Shown: piece after piece, positions 8,577 to 20,733 of the stretch
Position numbering within the stretch: the stretch's first letter is position 1
Layout of the letters: each line of letters opens with the position of its first letter
NCBI RefSeq assembly: GCF_029865925.1
Contig: NZ_JARXAI010000034.1
Location: forward strand, 1 to 32,142
Length of the DNA stretch: 32,142 nt
Reading direction: 5' to 3'
Source: Sphingorhabdus sp.
GTDB lineage: Bacteria > Pseudomonadota > Alphaproteobacteria > Sphingomonadales > Sphingomonadaceae
Notes under the pieces: generated by a model
What the model was told of the DNA's origin: nothing
What the model saw: only the letters and a program-made list of their open reading frames with translations
The model's database searches: none
Made by a program: the position numbers and the translations under genes

Positions 8577-9625
8577 ACGACCACTGGCGCGAGCAGGCGG
8601 AGCGTTCCCGCATCCGCATCGATTTCTGCAATACCGCCCACAGGCAGCGTAAACTGATCCGTAATGTGGCCGAAATAGGCACCCTGATAGGCCGGGATGC
8701 CTAAGCCGCCCAGATGCTGAGTCAGCACGTCATTCAGCGTGAACGCGCCGTAGCTTGTGCCCTTGTTGACGCAGTCGGTGCACTGACCAAACACCACGCC
8801 TTTGAGGTTTTTCAATATGCCAGCCTGCCCCAATTGCGTCAGCATGCGGTCGATACGATATTCGGCTTCGTCGACATCCTCAAGGAACAGGATCGCACCA
8901 TCGAAATCTGGCAGATAAGGCGTTCCTGCCAGCGCCGTGAGCACCGTGAGGTTGCCGCCCAATAGCTTCCCTTGCGCTTTACCCTTACCGCTGCCCAATA
9001 CCCGCGTACGCCATTGCCGCTGAGCCATTCGGTCTTCGGTCCCGATGGGATTGGCAAAGGTCGGCGTGCCACCTTCAAACGCGATTTCGCGATACATATC
9101 CCAAGATGCTTTACCCCACGCACTGCCCGCATTTGGACCATGCAAGGTCACAAATCCGCCCTTTGCCGCAATCGCCATGTGCAGCGCCGTGATGTCGCTG
9201 AAACCGGTCAACAATTTGGGATTGGCACGAATGATGTTCCAATCGAGATACGGCAAAAGCCGGGCACTACCCCACCCGCCACGCACTGCGAAAATGGCTT
9301 TAACGTCCTTGTCGGCAAACATCGCATTAATGTCGGATGCTCGGTCTTTATCTTGGCCGGCAAGATAGCCGTAACGGTCCAGCAAATGGGCTGCGCGCTT
9401 GGGCTTAAGGCCCATAGCCAATATGGCCTCTTCCACCAATTGAAGCTGGAATGGCTCATCGCTGGCGGACGCGGGCTCGATCAAGCCCACAGTATCACCG
9501 ACACGAAGCCGCGATGGCTTGCGTGCCGCTTTTGCATCGGCGGCGGCTGCAACCGAAAACGAAGGGGCCGACAGCAATACTGCAAGCCCCGCCATAATTT
9601 GACGCCGAGTTGTGTTCATATCCAT
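8573..9625 (-). CDS. Exported S66-family LD-carboxypeptidase (LdcA/MccF-like)
   Basis: Peptidase family S66 includes LdcA, which trims tetrapeptides to tripeptides in murein recycling, and MccF, which cleaves microcin C. Taking the start at 9625, the 350-residue product carries the full catalytic triad: Ser143 in TGFSDIT, Glu249 in FLEDVDE and His320 in FGHITDQ. Cytoplasmic LdcA has no signal peptide. Here the N-terminus has a twin-arginine-type leader (TTRRQIMAGLAVLLSAPSF and an Ala-rich cleavage region), so the enzyme is probably exported folded to the periplasm. The ATG at 9619 is an equally possible start. It follows the TonB-dependent receptor gene after 19 nt on the same strand, suggesting that the receptor imports a peptide or muropeptide that this enzyme processes. 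The substrate is inference. Confidence 0.9.
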   Translation of the reverse strand: MDMNTTRRQIMAGLAVLLSAPSFSVAAAADAKAARKPSRLRVGDTVGLIEPASASDEPFQLQLVEEAILAMGLKPKRAAHLLDRYGYLAGQDKDRASDINAMFADKDVKAIFAVRGGWGSARLLPYLDWNIIRANPKLLTGFSDITALHMAIAAKGGFVTLHGPNAGSAWGKASWDMYREIAFEGGTPTFANPIGTEDRMAQRQWRTRVLGSGKGKAQGKLLGGNLTVLTALAGTPYLPDFDGAILFLEDVDEAEYRIDRMLTQLGQAGILKNLKGVVFGQCTDCVNKGTSYGAFTLNDVLTQHLGGLGIPAYQGAYFGHITDQFTLPVGGIAEIDADAGTLRLLAPVVV

Positions 9626-9644
9626 ACTCGGCAATCCCTTTGGT

Positions 9645-12602
9645 TTAGAACTTCGCTTCAACCGAAAGCGTGAACGACCGTCCACGTGGGTCGGCAACGC
9701 GTGGTTCCCAGCTTGAGCCCGAACCTGTGTTGCTGTCATAGGTGATGGCAAATGGCGGATCCTTGTCGAAGACGTTGCGCACGCCTGCGGTCAAACGCAA
9801 CCGCTCCAGCACATCCTTGCTTATAGATGTATTGTAAATCACATATGGTTTCACCTTGGGGTCGAAATCCGGGCGGACCACGGTGCCATTGGCGATGCCA
9901 GGCAGTGCCTGGTTCTTGTAACCGTCGCGATAGATTTGCGAGAAGCTGAAGGTGAAGTCATCCTTTGTGAATGAAACAAAGGCGCTATGCTTCCACTTGA
10001 GACCCAAATCACCAGCAAAAGTGAACTGACCAATCAAGCTGGGTCCAAATGGAGCCGACGGCAGGAACTTCTCGCGCTTTTTCAGCTGATAGGTTCCGTC
10101 CAAACCAGCACTTACGACGCCACCCAAGGCGTCCAAGCCACCGCGCAAAGCTATTTCAAGTCCCTTGGTCCGGCGCGACCCGATATTGTCGGCGCGCAGA
10201 TCGATAAGCGTAATGATCCCGTTGGTCCGGGTTACGCGATCAGGGAAGGAACTGATGTTATCAAGCAACTGGCGCAATGTCAGCGCGCCGATAGTGTCAT
10301 CTACGGAGATTGACCAATAATCGACGGACGCACTGAAACGGCTGGACGGTTGAAGCACCACACCAAGGCTATGCTGCTTTGATGTTTCAGGGCCGAGATT
10401 CAAATTGCCGCCCGAGAGCGTTTCTGGCGTTATGGCTGCGCAACCGGGCAACGAACTCACAGCGTTCGACGCACATGTTGTCGGGTCAACCAAAGTATTG
10501 CCTGGGTTTGGCGACTGCGTCACGCCGTTGAAGATTTGGTTGAACGCGGGCACGCGGAAACCAGTGTTGAACGACCCACGAAGCATCAGCCAATCGAGCG
10601 GCTGGAACTTGGCGGATATCTTCGGGTTAACTGTTGTGCCAAAGCCGCTATAATCGTCAAGCCGAACTGCGCCAGTGACCTCGAATGTGTCAACCACTGG
10701 CACCAATACTTCGGCATAGGCTGCCTTCACTGTCCGGTTTTTCGGGGTAAGTGCGTTGCTGTTATCAAAGGCTACGTTGAAGATATCAGGCGTGCCCGTC
10801 ACCGCAGCAGGAGAACCATTGAAGCTGTAAGTTTCGCGACGATAGTCTACGCCAAGCGCAACCTGAACAGTGCCACCGGGCAAATCGAACAGCGACCCAG
10901 ACACGGATGCATCAAGTTGCTTGACCTCATATTTACCGCCATAAAGCGTAACGCCTTCTGCCGAAATTGCCTTCAATCCAGAAAGCGCTTCGGCCGATTG
11001 CGATAATGAGAACGGGTTGAGAATGCCGCTGTTAAGCAGGCCAACTATGCCAGGACGCGACGCGCCAGGGGCCGTTGGTGCACGTGGATCGATACCGCCA
11101 GATACGGCGCCGGCAACACCCGACGCAGTCGCTGCTGCTGCTGACGCGAAGGTTCCGCGATAATGGTATCCGCTGCCCAAGACCGACGTCGCTTGGCTGC
11201 GGGCGTAAGATCCACCCGCGCGATAGTCCCAGCCGGCCCACAAGGGACCTTCGGCGCCTAAGCCAGCACGCAGAGTTTTGGTGTTTGTTTCATATTCACG
11301 CACGCCGCACGCAGTGCAACGCCAGCGATACGAAATTGGCTTACCGTAATTGGGAGCGATTTGCGGAAAAACGCCGACCAGCTTGTTATAAACATCATTA
11401 TATGTCGCCGTTGTCGCGGCGTTCAGGGGATAGTATAACGGCAAGGTGGTTGCGTTGCCGGAATATTGGTTATTCGAGAAGCGCTTGGATGAATCCGCAT
11501 CCGAACCCGTGATTTCAGCATAAAATTGGTGATCACCAAGCTTTGCAGTTGCGCGCCCATAATAAGTTAGCGTGGTCAATGGCTGTTGAAGAACAGCCGC
11601 ACGGCCCGTGTCCCAAGCGCAGGCAAAACGCGCAGAGGTGTTGGCCCATAATTGTTCGTCATATGCCATACCACCATCCATGGAAGCGCAACCCGCGCCG
11701 CCTGGAAGGTCCAGAATGTTGATGCCGCCATTTGCGGAAACGGTTGCGCCTGTTTCAAGCAAACTGACACCGCTTAAGAGCGAACCGGTTGGCGCAAACA
11801 GCGCATTTGAACCTGTTGCGAAAGCTGTAGCAATGGGCGTTCCACGCGTATCCACCGACAGGCCGCGATTAGGCTGATTACCGTTGACGAAACTGCGCTC
11901 CGAACCGTTGAGAGCTTTACTATAGCTTTTGCTCACGGTAGCCATGATGTTGAAGCCATCTTCGTTCAGGTCGCCATAGCCACCCGTCGCCGACAGCCGA
12001 TAAATATTTCCACCGCCCGCTTCGGTTACATCTGCAAATTGGTTTAAGACGAGGCCTTGAAAATTGGTTTTCGTGATAAAGTTGATGACGCCACCGATGG
12101 CATCCGTTCCATAGATGGCCGACGCGCCATCTTTCAGGATTTCCACCCGCTCAAGCGCAGCCATAGGAATTTGATTCACGTCGACGGCTGATCCCGTAAG
12201 ACCATGCGCGGCAACGCGCCGACCGTTCAACAGCACCAGCGTCGAAGCAGAACCCTGACCGCGCAAGTTGGCTGCCGAGAGGCCGTTCGTTCCGCGTTGC
12301 GCACCAGAGGTAACATCCGCGTTTGAGGCAAGGTTATCAGCGCCATTTCCGTTGGTGGAAAGATAGGAAATCAGTTGCTCAGGGCTGTTAATGCCCTCAC
12401 GAGAAATATCATTGGTTGTGATGATCTGCAAAGGTAACGCGCTCTTTGCAGGATCCTGCTTGATACGCGATCCGGTAACGATAATCGCCGCGCTTTCATC
12501 CGCAGCGCTATCGGCAGCGGCAGGCAAGGATGACGCTTGCGCGAAGGCCGGTGCAGTTAGGCACGTGGCTAACAACAATATCGCCGTTTTAGAATAATTC
12601 AT
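9645..12602 (-). CDS. TonB-dependent outer-membrane receptor
   Basis: A 985-residue receptor with a signal peptide (cleavage after APAFA, about residue 21). The plug domain starts at IIVTGSRI and contains NLRGQGSASTLVLLNGRR and the VEILKDGASAIYGTDAIGGVIN stretch (shown in parts: VEILKDG, YGTDAIGGVIN). A long beta-barrel ends in a terminal aromatic (FTLSVEAKF). The length is in the upper range for the family, as is common in sphingomonads. Three cysteine pairs sit in predicted extracellular loops (for example CTAC and a pair in the TTCASNAVSSLPGC region), which would suit disulfide-braced loops. Energy comes from TonB-ExbBD, not encoded here. AGAGGGGA precedes the start. The co-transcribed S66 peptidase points to a peptide-like ligand rather than a simple siderophore, but this is not proven. 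Confidence 0.94.
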   Translation of the reverse strand: MNYSKTAILLLATCLTAPAFAQASSLPAAADSAADESAAIIVTGSRIKQDPAKSALPLQIITTNDISREGINSPEQLISYLSTNGNGADNLASNADVTSGAQRGTNGLSAANLRGQGSASTLVLLNGRRVAAHGLTGSAVDVNQIPMAALERVEILKDGASAIYGTDAIGGVINFITKTNFQGLVLNQFADVTEAGGGNIYRLSATGGYGDLNEDGFNIMATVSKSYSKALNGSERSFVNGNQPNRGLSVDTRGTPIATAFATGSNALFAPTGSLLSGVSLLETGATVSANGGINILDLPGGAGCASMDGGMAYDEQLWANTSARFACAWDTGRAAVLQQPLTTLTYYGRATAKLGDHQFYAEITGSDADSSKRFSNNQYSGNATTLPLYYPLNAATTATYNDVYNKLVGVFPQIAPNYGKPISYRWRCTACGVREYETNTKTLRAGLGAEGPLWAGWDYRAGGSYARSQATSVLGSGYHYRGTFASAAAATASGVAGAVSGGIDPRAPTAPGASRPGIVGLLNSGILNPFSLSQSAEALSGLKAISAEGVTLYGGKYEVKQLDASVSGSLFDLPGGTVQVALGVDYRRETYSFNGSPAAVTGTPDIFNVAFDNSNALTPKNRTVKAAYAEVLVPVVDTFEVTGAVRLDDYSGFGTTVNPKISAKFQPLDWLMLRGSFNTGFRVPAFNQIFNGVTQSPNPGNTLVDPTTCASNAVSSLPGCAAITPETLSGGNLNLGPETSKQHSLGVVLQPSSRFSASVDYWSISVDDTIGALTLRQLLDNISSFPDRVTRTNGIITLIDLRADNIGSRRTKGLEIALRGGLDALGGVVSAGLDGTYQLKKREKFLPSAPFGPSLIGQFTFAGDLGLKWKHSAFVSFTKDDFTFSFSQIYRDGYKNQALPGIANGTVVRPDFDPKVKPYVIYNTSISKDVLERLRLTAGVRNVFDKDPPFAITYDSNTGSGSSWEPRVADPRGRSFTLSVEAKF

Positions 12603-12789
12603 GAAATGTCCCCTCTTTCATTTGTATAACTCAAACTGTGTTTTATGCCTGCAAACTATGCGTAACAAAAATGCAAAGCAACTATCTTTAGATGCATTGC
12701 ACCTTTGAAACCGGAGAGAGTTTAAATCAATTCGCGCTTTGTCTACTGGGTGGGTTGAAAATCAAGGCGGCAACGGGCAAAAGCAGAAT

Positions 12790-13227
12790 ATGCTGTCCCA
12801 GAAAACCCGCTATGCCATTCGCGCCATGCAGCATCTTGCGGATCATTATGGTAAAGGCCCGGTCCAGCTTGCGGACATCGCAGAGGCCCAAAAAATTCCA
12901 CCTAAATTCTTGACCGTTATATTGTCTGAGCTGTCACGCTCCGGCCTGATTGCGTCACAACGTGGCAAGGACGGCGGCTATTGGTTGGGCGTTGCGCCGA
13001 TCGACATAAGCTATGGCGACCTCATCCGTATCATGCGCGGGTCACTGGCGCTGGTGCCATGTGCAAGCCGTTATGCCCACGAAACCTGCAAGAATTGTGT
13101 CGAGGAAGACAATTGCCGCACGCGCGCTTTAATGCTTCAGGTGCGCGATAAAACCGCCAATCTCCTTGATAGCATCAACCTGTCAGATGTCGTGGATGCG
13201 GACATCTATCTGCAGGCAGCAGAGTAA
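12790..13227 (+). CDS. Rrf2-family transcriptional regulator with four cysteines
   Basis: A 145-residue winged-helix regulator of the Rrf2 family. It starts MLSQKTRYAIRAMQHLADHY. The DNA-binding region includes LADIAEAQKIPPKFLTVIL, and the wing has the family SQRGKDGGYWL. The effector region holds Cys91, Cys100, Cys103 and Cys109. IscR, NsrR and RirA use three cysteines in this region to bind an iron-sulfur cluster; CymR-type members regulate cysteine metabolism. The adjacent downstream gene is a sulfur-compound exporter of the TauE/SafE family, so a sulfur-responsive role is plausible. An upstream in-frame TTG at 12739 would add 17 atypical residues and was rejected. It is divergent from the TonB receptor gene and could also control it. 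Confidence 0.87.
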   Translation: MLSQKTRYAIRAMQHLADHYGKGPVQLADIAEAQKIPPKFLTVILSELSRSGLIASQRGKDGGYWLGVAPIDISYGDLIRIMRGSLALVPCASRYAHETCKNCVEEDNCRTRALMLQVRDKTANLLDSINLSDVVDADIYLQAAE

Positions 13228-13365
13228 TCCATCGGTCATCGTTGCTGCCGCTGCGGCTAAACAGTTCCTTGGGCGGCACAAACAAATTAGAGGGATACAA
13301 AGCTGTGGCTAATGTAAGTGCTACTGATTATGGATCCGCATTCCGGAACAGAGGGCCAGGTTTAG

Positions 13366-14139
13366 ATGCTTGAATATGTTACCAACGTCGATTGGTCTGC
13401 TGTTGCGCCTTACATCGCCGTTGGCTTTGCGGCGCAATTAGTCGACGGAGCGCTTGGTATGGCCTTTGGCGTCATCTGCAGCACCTTGCTGGTCAGCGTC
13501 ATGGGCGTTGCGCCTGCCCGCGCATCGGCCGGCGTGCATTTTGTTGAGATGTTCACCACCGGCGCGTCGGGCATCAGCCATGTGTTGCACAAAAATGTCG
13601 ATTGGAAACTGTTTAGCCGCATCGCCATTCCCGGCGTCATTGGTGGTTGCACAGGGGCATATTTGTTGGCGAACATCCACACTGAGGCCGCCCGGCCTTT
13701 TGTTATGGGGTATCTTACGCTGATCGGCTTTTACTTGCTGCATAAGGCATGGAACTTCACGCATGAGCAAAAACCACGCGACCCTAAAGTAACTATGCCG
13801 CTGGGTCTTATCGGCGGTTTTCTCGATGCATCGGGCGGCGGCTGGGGCCCTGTGGTCACGTCCAACCTTCTGATTCAAGGCGCAGACCCGCGCAAAACAA
13901 TAGGCACGGTGAACACGGCAGAATTCTTTTTGACTGTCGCAGTTTCCTTGACCTTCATTTTGACCATCGGATTGGAAGCATTTACCGTCGTGACCGGCGG
14001 GCTGCTTATCGGCGGATTGTTGGCGGCGCCATTTGGTGCATTGATCGCAAAGCGGATTCAACCGCGCAAACTGCTGTTCGCGGTAAGTTCCGTGCTCATA
14101 GCCACCAGCCTGTTCAGCCTCTACAAAGCGTTGGCCTAA
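13366..14139 (+). CDS. TSUP family transporter (sulfite exporter TauE/SafE-like)
   Basis: A 257-residue protein of the TauE/SafE (TSUP) family, inner-membrane carriers of sulfite, sulfoacetate and other sulfur-containing anions. About eight hydrophobic segments fall in two repeats. The family features VDGALGMAFGV near the N-terminus and the second-half counterpart GGFLDASGGGWGPVVTSNLL are clear, as is the GTVNTAEFFLT helix. The length is typical. It follows the Rrf2 gene by 138 bp on the same strand, so it may be a regulator/exporter unit under sulfur or redox control. GAGGGCCAGG upstream of the ATG supports the start. The exact substrate cannot be read from sequence. Confidence 0.9.
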   Translation: MLEYVTNVDWSAVAPYIAVGFAAQLVDGALGMAFGVICSTLLVSVMGVAPARASAGVHFVEMFTTGASGISHVLHKNVDWKLFSRIAIPGVIGGCTGAYLLANIHTEAARPFVMGYLTLIGFYLLHKAWNFTHEQKPRDPKVTMPLGLIGGFLDASGGGWGPVVTSNLLIQGADPRKTIGTVNTAEFFLTVAVSLTFILTIGLEAFTVVTGGLLIGGLLAAPFGALIAKRIQPRKLLFAVSSVLIATSLFSLYKALA

Positions 14140-14152
14140 TTCCGCACTAAGC

Positions 14153-14181
14153 TTGCATTTGCAACGCAACCCACATATAGG
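14153..14181 (+). promoter_or_regulatory. Candidate sigma-70-type promoter for rplY
   Basis: TTGCAT at 14153-14158 and TATAGG at 14176-14181 are separated by exactly 17 bp. They lie in the 110-bp gap before rplY and would give a leader of about 60 nt. Both boxes are reasonable matches; no experimental support is available. Confidence 0.5.
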
Positions 14182-14249
14182 CGCCCGCTTGTCGTGCATG
14201 GTCATCCCTGGAGGCGTGGCGGCAAGGTAACTTTTTTTGGAGAAACAAC

Positions 14250-14861
14250 ATGAGCGATCAGCTGACTTTGTCGGCAGAGACGCGCGATCGGGCAGGCAAG
14301 GGAGCCTCCCGCGAATTGCGTCGTCAAAACCGAGTGCCCGCCGTAATTTACGGCAACAAACAAGAACCCGAACTCATCCATGTCGAAGAAAAGGCGCTCA
14401 TCAAATTGTTGATGACTGGCCATTTTTCGAACAGCGTTGTCGAGATCGAACTTGGTGGCAAAAAACAGATCACAATCCCAAAGGATGTTGCATTTAATCC
14501 TGTCAGCGATCGTCCAACACATGTTGATTTCCTGCGCATCGTCAAGGGCGCGAAGGTGGATATCGAAGTGCCTGTCGCATTCATCAACGAAGACGCTTCA
14601 CCTGGGTTGAAGCGCGGTGGTGTTTTGAACATCGTGCGTCACGAACTTGAACTCATCTGCGAAAATGACAAAATCCCTGACGACATCCAAATCGATGTTG
14701 CAGGCTTTGACATTGGCGATTCGATCCACATCAGCCACGTAAAGCTGCCTAAGGGTTCGGAAAGCAAGATCACCGACCGCGATTTCACCATTGCGACCAT
14801 CGTTGCACCATCGGCGCTCAAGTCGACCGAGGGTGACACGACCGCCGAAGGCGAAGCTTAA
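14250..14861 (+). CDS. rplY: 50S ribosomal protein L25/general stress protein Ctc
   Basis: Ribosomal protein L25 in its long (Ctc/TL5) form, which binds 5S rRNA. The 203-residue product has the N-terminal L25 RNA-binding domain, starting [19 protein letters not shown] and followed by VPAVIYG. A C-terminal TL5 beta domain contains [17 protein letters not shown] and ends in the acidic tail [18 protein letters not shown] precedes the start. It is followed by pth after 59 bp, the widespread rplY-pth-ychF order. A GC-rich hairpin sits between rplY and pth and may modulate read-through. The call is secure. Confidence 0.97.
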   Translation: MSDQLTLSAETRDRAGKGASRELRRQNRVPAVIYGNKQEPELIHVEEKALIKLLMTGHFSNSVVEIELGGKKQITIPKDVAFNPVSDRPTHVDFLRIVKGAKVDIEVPVAFINEDASPGLKRGGVLNIVRHELELICENDKIPDDIQIDVAGFDIGDSIHISHVKLPKGSESKITDRDFTIATIVAPSALKSTEGDTTAEGEA

Positions 14862-14868
14862 ATCTATC

Positions 14869-14897
14869 TCCGGGGCTGGGTTTCGGTCCGCCCCGGA
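14869..14897 (+). terminator. GC-rich hairpin between rplY and pth (weak terminator or attenuator)
   Basis: TCCGGGGC at 14869-14876 is perfectly complementary to GCCCCGGA at 14890-14897 across a 13-nt loop. It lies 8 nt after the rplY stop. There is no T-run behind it, so it is more likely a partial terminator, a processing site or a 3' stabiliser than a full stop to transcription. Confidence 0.4.
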
Positions 14898-14920
14898 TAT
14901 TCCCCCAAGGGATACGCGCG

Positions 14921-15493
14921 ATGCAATTATGGGTAGGTCTCGGTAATCCAGGCGCCACCTATGCGATGCACCGGCACAATATCGGTTTCATGGCGCTTGA
15001 TGCGCTTGCCGAAATTTACGATCTTCCAATACCTGCCAAGAAATTCTTGGGCTGGGTTCAGGAACTGCGCATTGGTTCCGACAAAATCATCCTTCTCAAG
15101 CCCGCGACGTTCATGAACGAAAGCGGCCGCAGCGTCCGCGCAGCGATGGATTTCTACAAGCTTGAGCCCAAGGATGTCACCGTCTTTTACGACGAGCTCG
15201 ATCTTGCCCCGTTTAAGGTAAAAGTTAAAATCGGCGGCGGCGCGGCTGGCCATAATGGCATCCGCTCTATCACCGACCATATCGGTGCAGATTTCCGCCG
15301 CGTGCGGCTGGGCATTGGCCATCCGGGCAACAAAGACCGCGTAACCGGCTATGTGCTCGGCAATTTTCACAAGAGCGAGATTGACGATCTGGCCGACTTG
15401 CTGGGCGCAGTATCAGCCGAAGCCGATTGGCTGGCTAAGGGCGATGACGTCCGCTTCATGAATGACGTCGCCATGCGGTTGCATCAGGATTAA
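14921..15493 (+). CDS. pth: Peptidyl-tRNA hydrolase
   Basis: Releases peptide from peptidyl-tRNA that has dropped off the ribosome, recycling tRNA in the cytoplasm. The 190-residue protein shows the family motifs: GLGNPG near residues 6-11, the catalytic His19 in HRHNIGF, KPATFMNESG, FYDELDLAPFKVKVK with the catalytic Asp, and GGGAAGHNGIRS. The length is normal. It follows rplY and precedes ychF (91-bp gap), a conserved translation-associated cluster. AAGGGATAC lies upstream of the ATG. No oddities. Confidence 0.97.
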   Translation: MQLWVGLGNPGATYAMHRHNIGFMALDALAEIYDLPIPAKKFLGWVQELRIGSDKIILLKPATFMNESGRSVRAAMDFYKLEPKDVTVFYDELDLAPFKVKVKIGGGAAGHNGIRSITDHIGADFRRVRLGIGHPGNKDRVTGYVLGNFHKSEIDDLADLLGAVSAEADWLAKGDDVRFMNDVAMRLHQD

Positions 15494-15584
15494 GCCCGTT
15501 TAACGATGCTTGTGTCATCGCATTGGTGGACTTGGTGCCGAACGTCGCCTAGGGCCGCTGCATATCATTATTGACGAGGATTTT

Positions 15585-16685
15585 ATGGGTTTCAAATGCG
15601 GTATTGTGGGCCTTCCCAATGTGGGCAAGTCCACCCTGTTCAATGCGTTGACGCAGACAGCAGCGGCGCAGGCGGCAAACTATCCGTTCTGCACGATTGA
15701 GCCCAATATCGGCAATGTCGCCGTGCCCGATCCCCGGCTGGAAACAATCGCTAAAATCGGCGGTAGTCAGAAGATCATAGAAACGCAGCTTGGCTTTGTG
15801 GATATCGCTGGCCTCGTCCGCGGCGCGTCAAAGGGCGAAGGCCTTGGCAACCAATTTTTGGGCAATATCCGGGAGGTGGACGCGATTGTTCACGTCTTGC
15901 GCTGTTTCGAAGATGACGACATTCAGCATGTCGACAACAAAATTGATCCGATTTCGGACGCGGAGACCGTCGAGACCGAATTGATGCTGTCCGACCTAGA
16001 AAGCCTTGAAAAACGCGTCCCGAACCTCGTCAAAAAAGGCACACAGGGCGACAAGGAAGCCAAAATCAGCGCGCTTGTACTTGGCCGTGCGCTTGACCTG
16101 CTGCGCGACGGCAAGCCCGCGCGCCTGACCAAGCGCGACGATGCCGAAGAAGAGCGGCATTTCCAAATGGCGCAGCTTTTGACCGCGAAACCCGTGCTCT
16201 ATGTCTGCAACGTCGAAGAGGCGAGCGCGGCCAATGGCAATGCGCTGTCCGCCCGCGTCTTTGAAAAGGCGAGGGCCGAAGGCGCCGAAGCCGTCGTCGT
16301 GTCGGCCGCGATCGAAGCGGAAATTTCGACAATGCCGCCTGAGGATCGCGAAGTATTCCTAGACGACCTTGGCCTAACCGAAACCGGCCTTGCCCGCGTC
16401 ATTCGCGCAGGCTATGAATTGCTCCACCTCATCACCTTCTTCACCGTTGGTCCCAAAGAAGCCCGCGCATGGACTGTCCATAAAGGCGCAACCGGGCCAA
16501 ATGCGGCAGGCGCGATCCACAGCGATTTCGAAAAAGGCTTCATCCGCGCCGAAACCATGGCCTATGAAGATTATGTCCAATATAATGGCGAAGCCGGCGC
16601 GAAAGAAGCCGGCAAATGGCGTTCGGAAGGCAAGGAATATCTCGTCAAAGACGGCGATATCATGCTGTTTAGGTTTAATGTTTGA
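15585..16685 (+). CDS. ychF: Redox-regulated ATPase YchF (OLA1 family)
   Basis: An Obg-related P-loop protein that prefers ATP and binds the ribosome. It is linked to oxidative-stress control and translation fidelity. The 366-residue product begins [19 protein letters not shown] with the G1 P-loop. It continues with the G3 region ([22 protein letters not shown]), the altered G4 site CNVEEA (NxxE in place of NKxD, which explains ATP preference), and a C-terminal TGS domain ending [17 protein letters not shown] precedes the chosen ATG; the longer open frame from a TTG at 15510 has no family similarity. It ends 99 bp before the convergent mutL stop. Confidence 0.96.
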   Translation: MGFKCGIVGLPNVGKSTLFNALTQTAAAQAANYPFCTIEPNIGNVAVPDPRLETIAKIGGSQKIIETQLGFVDIAGLVRGASKGEGLGNQFLGNIREVDAIVHVLRCFEDDDIQHVDNKIDPISDAETVETELMLSDLESLEKRVPNLVKKGTQGDKEAKISALVLGRALDLLRDGKPARLTKRDDAEEERHFQMAQLLTAKPVLYVCNVEEASAANGNALSARVFEKARAEGAEAVVVSAAIEAEISTMPPEDREVFLDDLGLTETGLARVIRAGYELLHLITFFTVGPKEARAWTVHKGATGPNAAGAIHSDFEKGFIRAETMAYEDYVQYNGEAGAKEAGKWRSEGKEYLVKDGDIMLFRFNV

Positions 16686-16784
16686 GGTGCATGGCTTTGC
16701 GTAGCGACCGCTAAAATAAAGAAGCTTGGGCCAGAAGCTGGCAGAGCACAAGTTGTTTCAGGGTCTTACTTCAACCCCAGCGCC

Positions 16785-19818
<3,034 letters not shown>

Positions 19819-19830
19819 GGCGAGGTTGGG

Positions 19831-20733
19831 ATGGCGCCGCCACCGCATCGGCGCCCCGGATTTTCCCGGAAGGCGCAATATAGCCTGTTCGTAACCTATG
19901 TGGCTGCGACTGCAGGGACAATAGTGGCTGCGCTGCTTCTGTCGATATCGGTCGTTGATCCAACTGGCTTTGCTGCTCTTAGGACCTTTGGTGCAGAAAT
20001 CACCGCCCCGATCGCGCGTATTTTCAGCGCGCTTCGAGTGTCCACACAGGCCATCACGCATGATGCGTCCGCCTATATGGACGCTGCCTCTAAAAATGTG
20101 ACACTCGAAAAAGAAGCACGGGCCAACCGGAGCAAATTGATCGAAGCGCGCGCGCTTCGCGCTGAAAATGCGCGGCTGCGGGGGTTGCTAAAACTAACCG
20201 ACGAAGGCGAGCAGCAAATCGCCGTTGGCCGGCTCATTAGCTCTACCGCATCCAGCACCCGGCGGGTCGCGACCTTGTCGGTCGGTCGCAATTATGGCGT
20301 GGAACGTGCACAACCAGTGCGAGGCCCCGCGGGGCTCATAGGCCGTGTTATTGAAGTCGGCCCAACAACTGCCCGAATTCTGTTGGTAACGGACGCCGAA
20401 AATCTGGTGCCCGTGATGCGCGTGAGTGATGGCCTACCTGCATTTTCAGCAGGGCTTGGCAACGGAACAGTTCTCATCAAGCCACTAAACTTGGGCGAAA
20501 GTCCGTTTAGGGTAGGTGACATAATTGTAACCTCCGGCAATGGCGGCTTGTACCGCCCGAACATTCCCTTTGCCCGCGTCATTCGCAAAACCAGCGATGG
20601 TGCGTTGGCCATCCCTTTTGCTGACCCCGGCAACACGCCTTATGCAATCGTCATGCAACAATATCAGGGCGAAGCCCGAGCGGCTCAACAAGCTGCCGCC
20701 CCTGACGGCGAGACCAAAGAGATTAAAGAGTGA
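19831..20733 (+). CDS. mreC: Rod shape-determining protein MreC
   Basis: Single-pass inner-membrane protein that links MreB to PBP2 and activates the elongasome from the periplasm. The 300-residue product has one transmembrane helix at about residues 18-40. A helical, probably coiled-coil segment follows (around residues 85-118, KEARANRSKLIEARALRAEN region). The double beta-barrel MreC domain has typical stretches such as GPAGLIGRVIEVGP, VTDAENLVPV and GDIIVTSGNGGLYRP. A Glu/Lys-rich tail ends the protein. GAGG precedes the start. The gene overlaps mreD by 4 bp. Confidence 0.94.
   Translation: MAPPPHRRPGFSRKAQYSLFVTYVAATAGTIVAALLLSISVVDPTGFAALRTFGAEITAPIARIFSALRVSTQAITHDASAYMDAASKNVTLEKEARANRSKLIEARALRAENARLRGLLKLTDEGEQQIAVGRLISSTASSTRRVATLSVGRNYGVERAQPVRGPAGLIGRVIEVGPTTARILLVTDAENLVPVMRVSDGLPAFSAGLGNGTVLIKPLNLGESPFRVGDIIVTSGNGGLYRPNIPFARVIRKTSDGALAIPFADPGNTPYAIVMQQYQGEARAAQQAAAPDGETKEIKE

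Noticed and set aside
12670-12698. AATGCA...TGCATT inverted repeat between the TonB receptor and Rrf2 genes
   Set aside because: Only 6 bp per arm with a 17-bp spacer in AT-rich DNA; this could easily arise by chance and matches no Rrf2 operator I know.
13438-14205. 255-codon minus-strand frame opposite the TauE/SafE gene
   Set aside because: It is antisense to a clear membrane transporter, is rich in Arg, Gln and His typical of a shadow frame, and has no start context.
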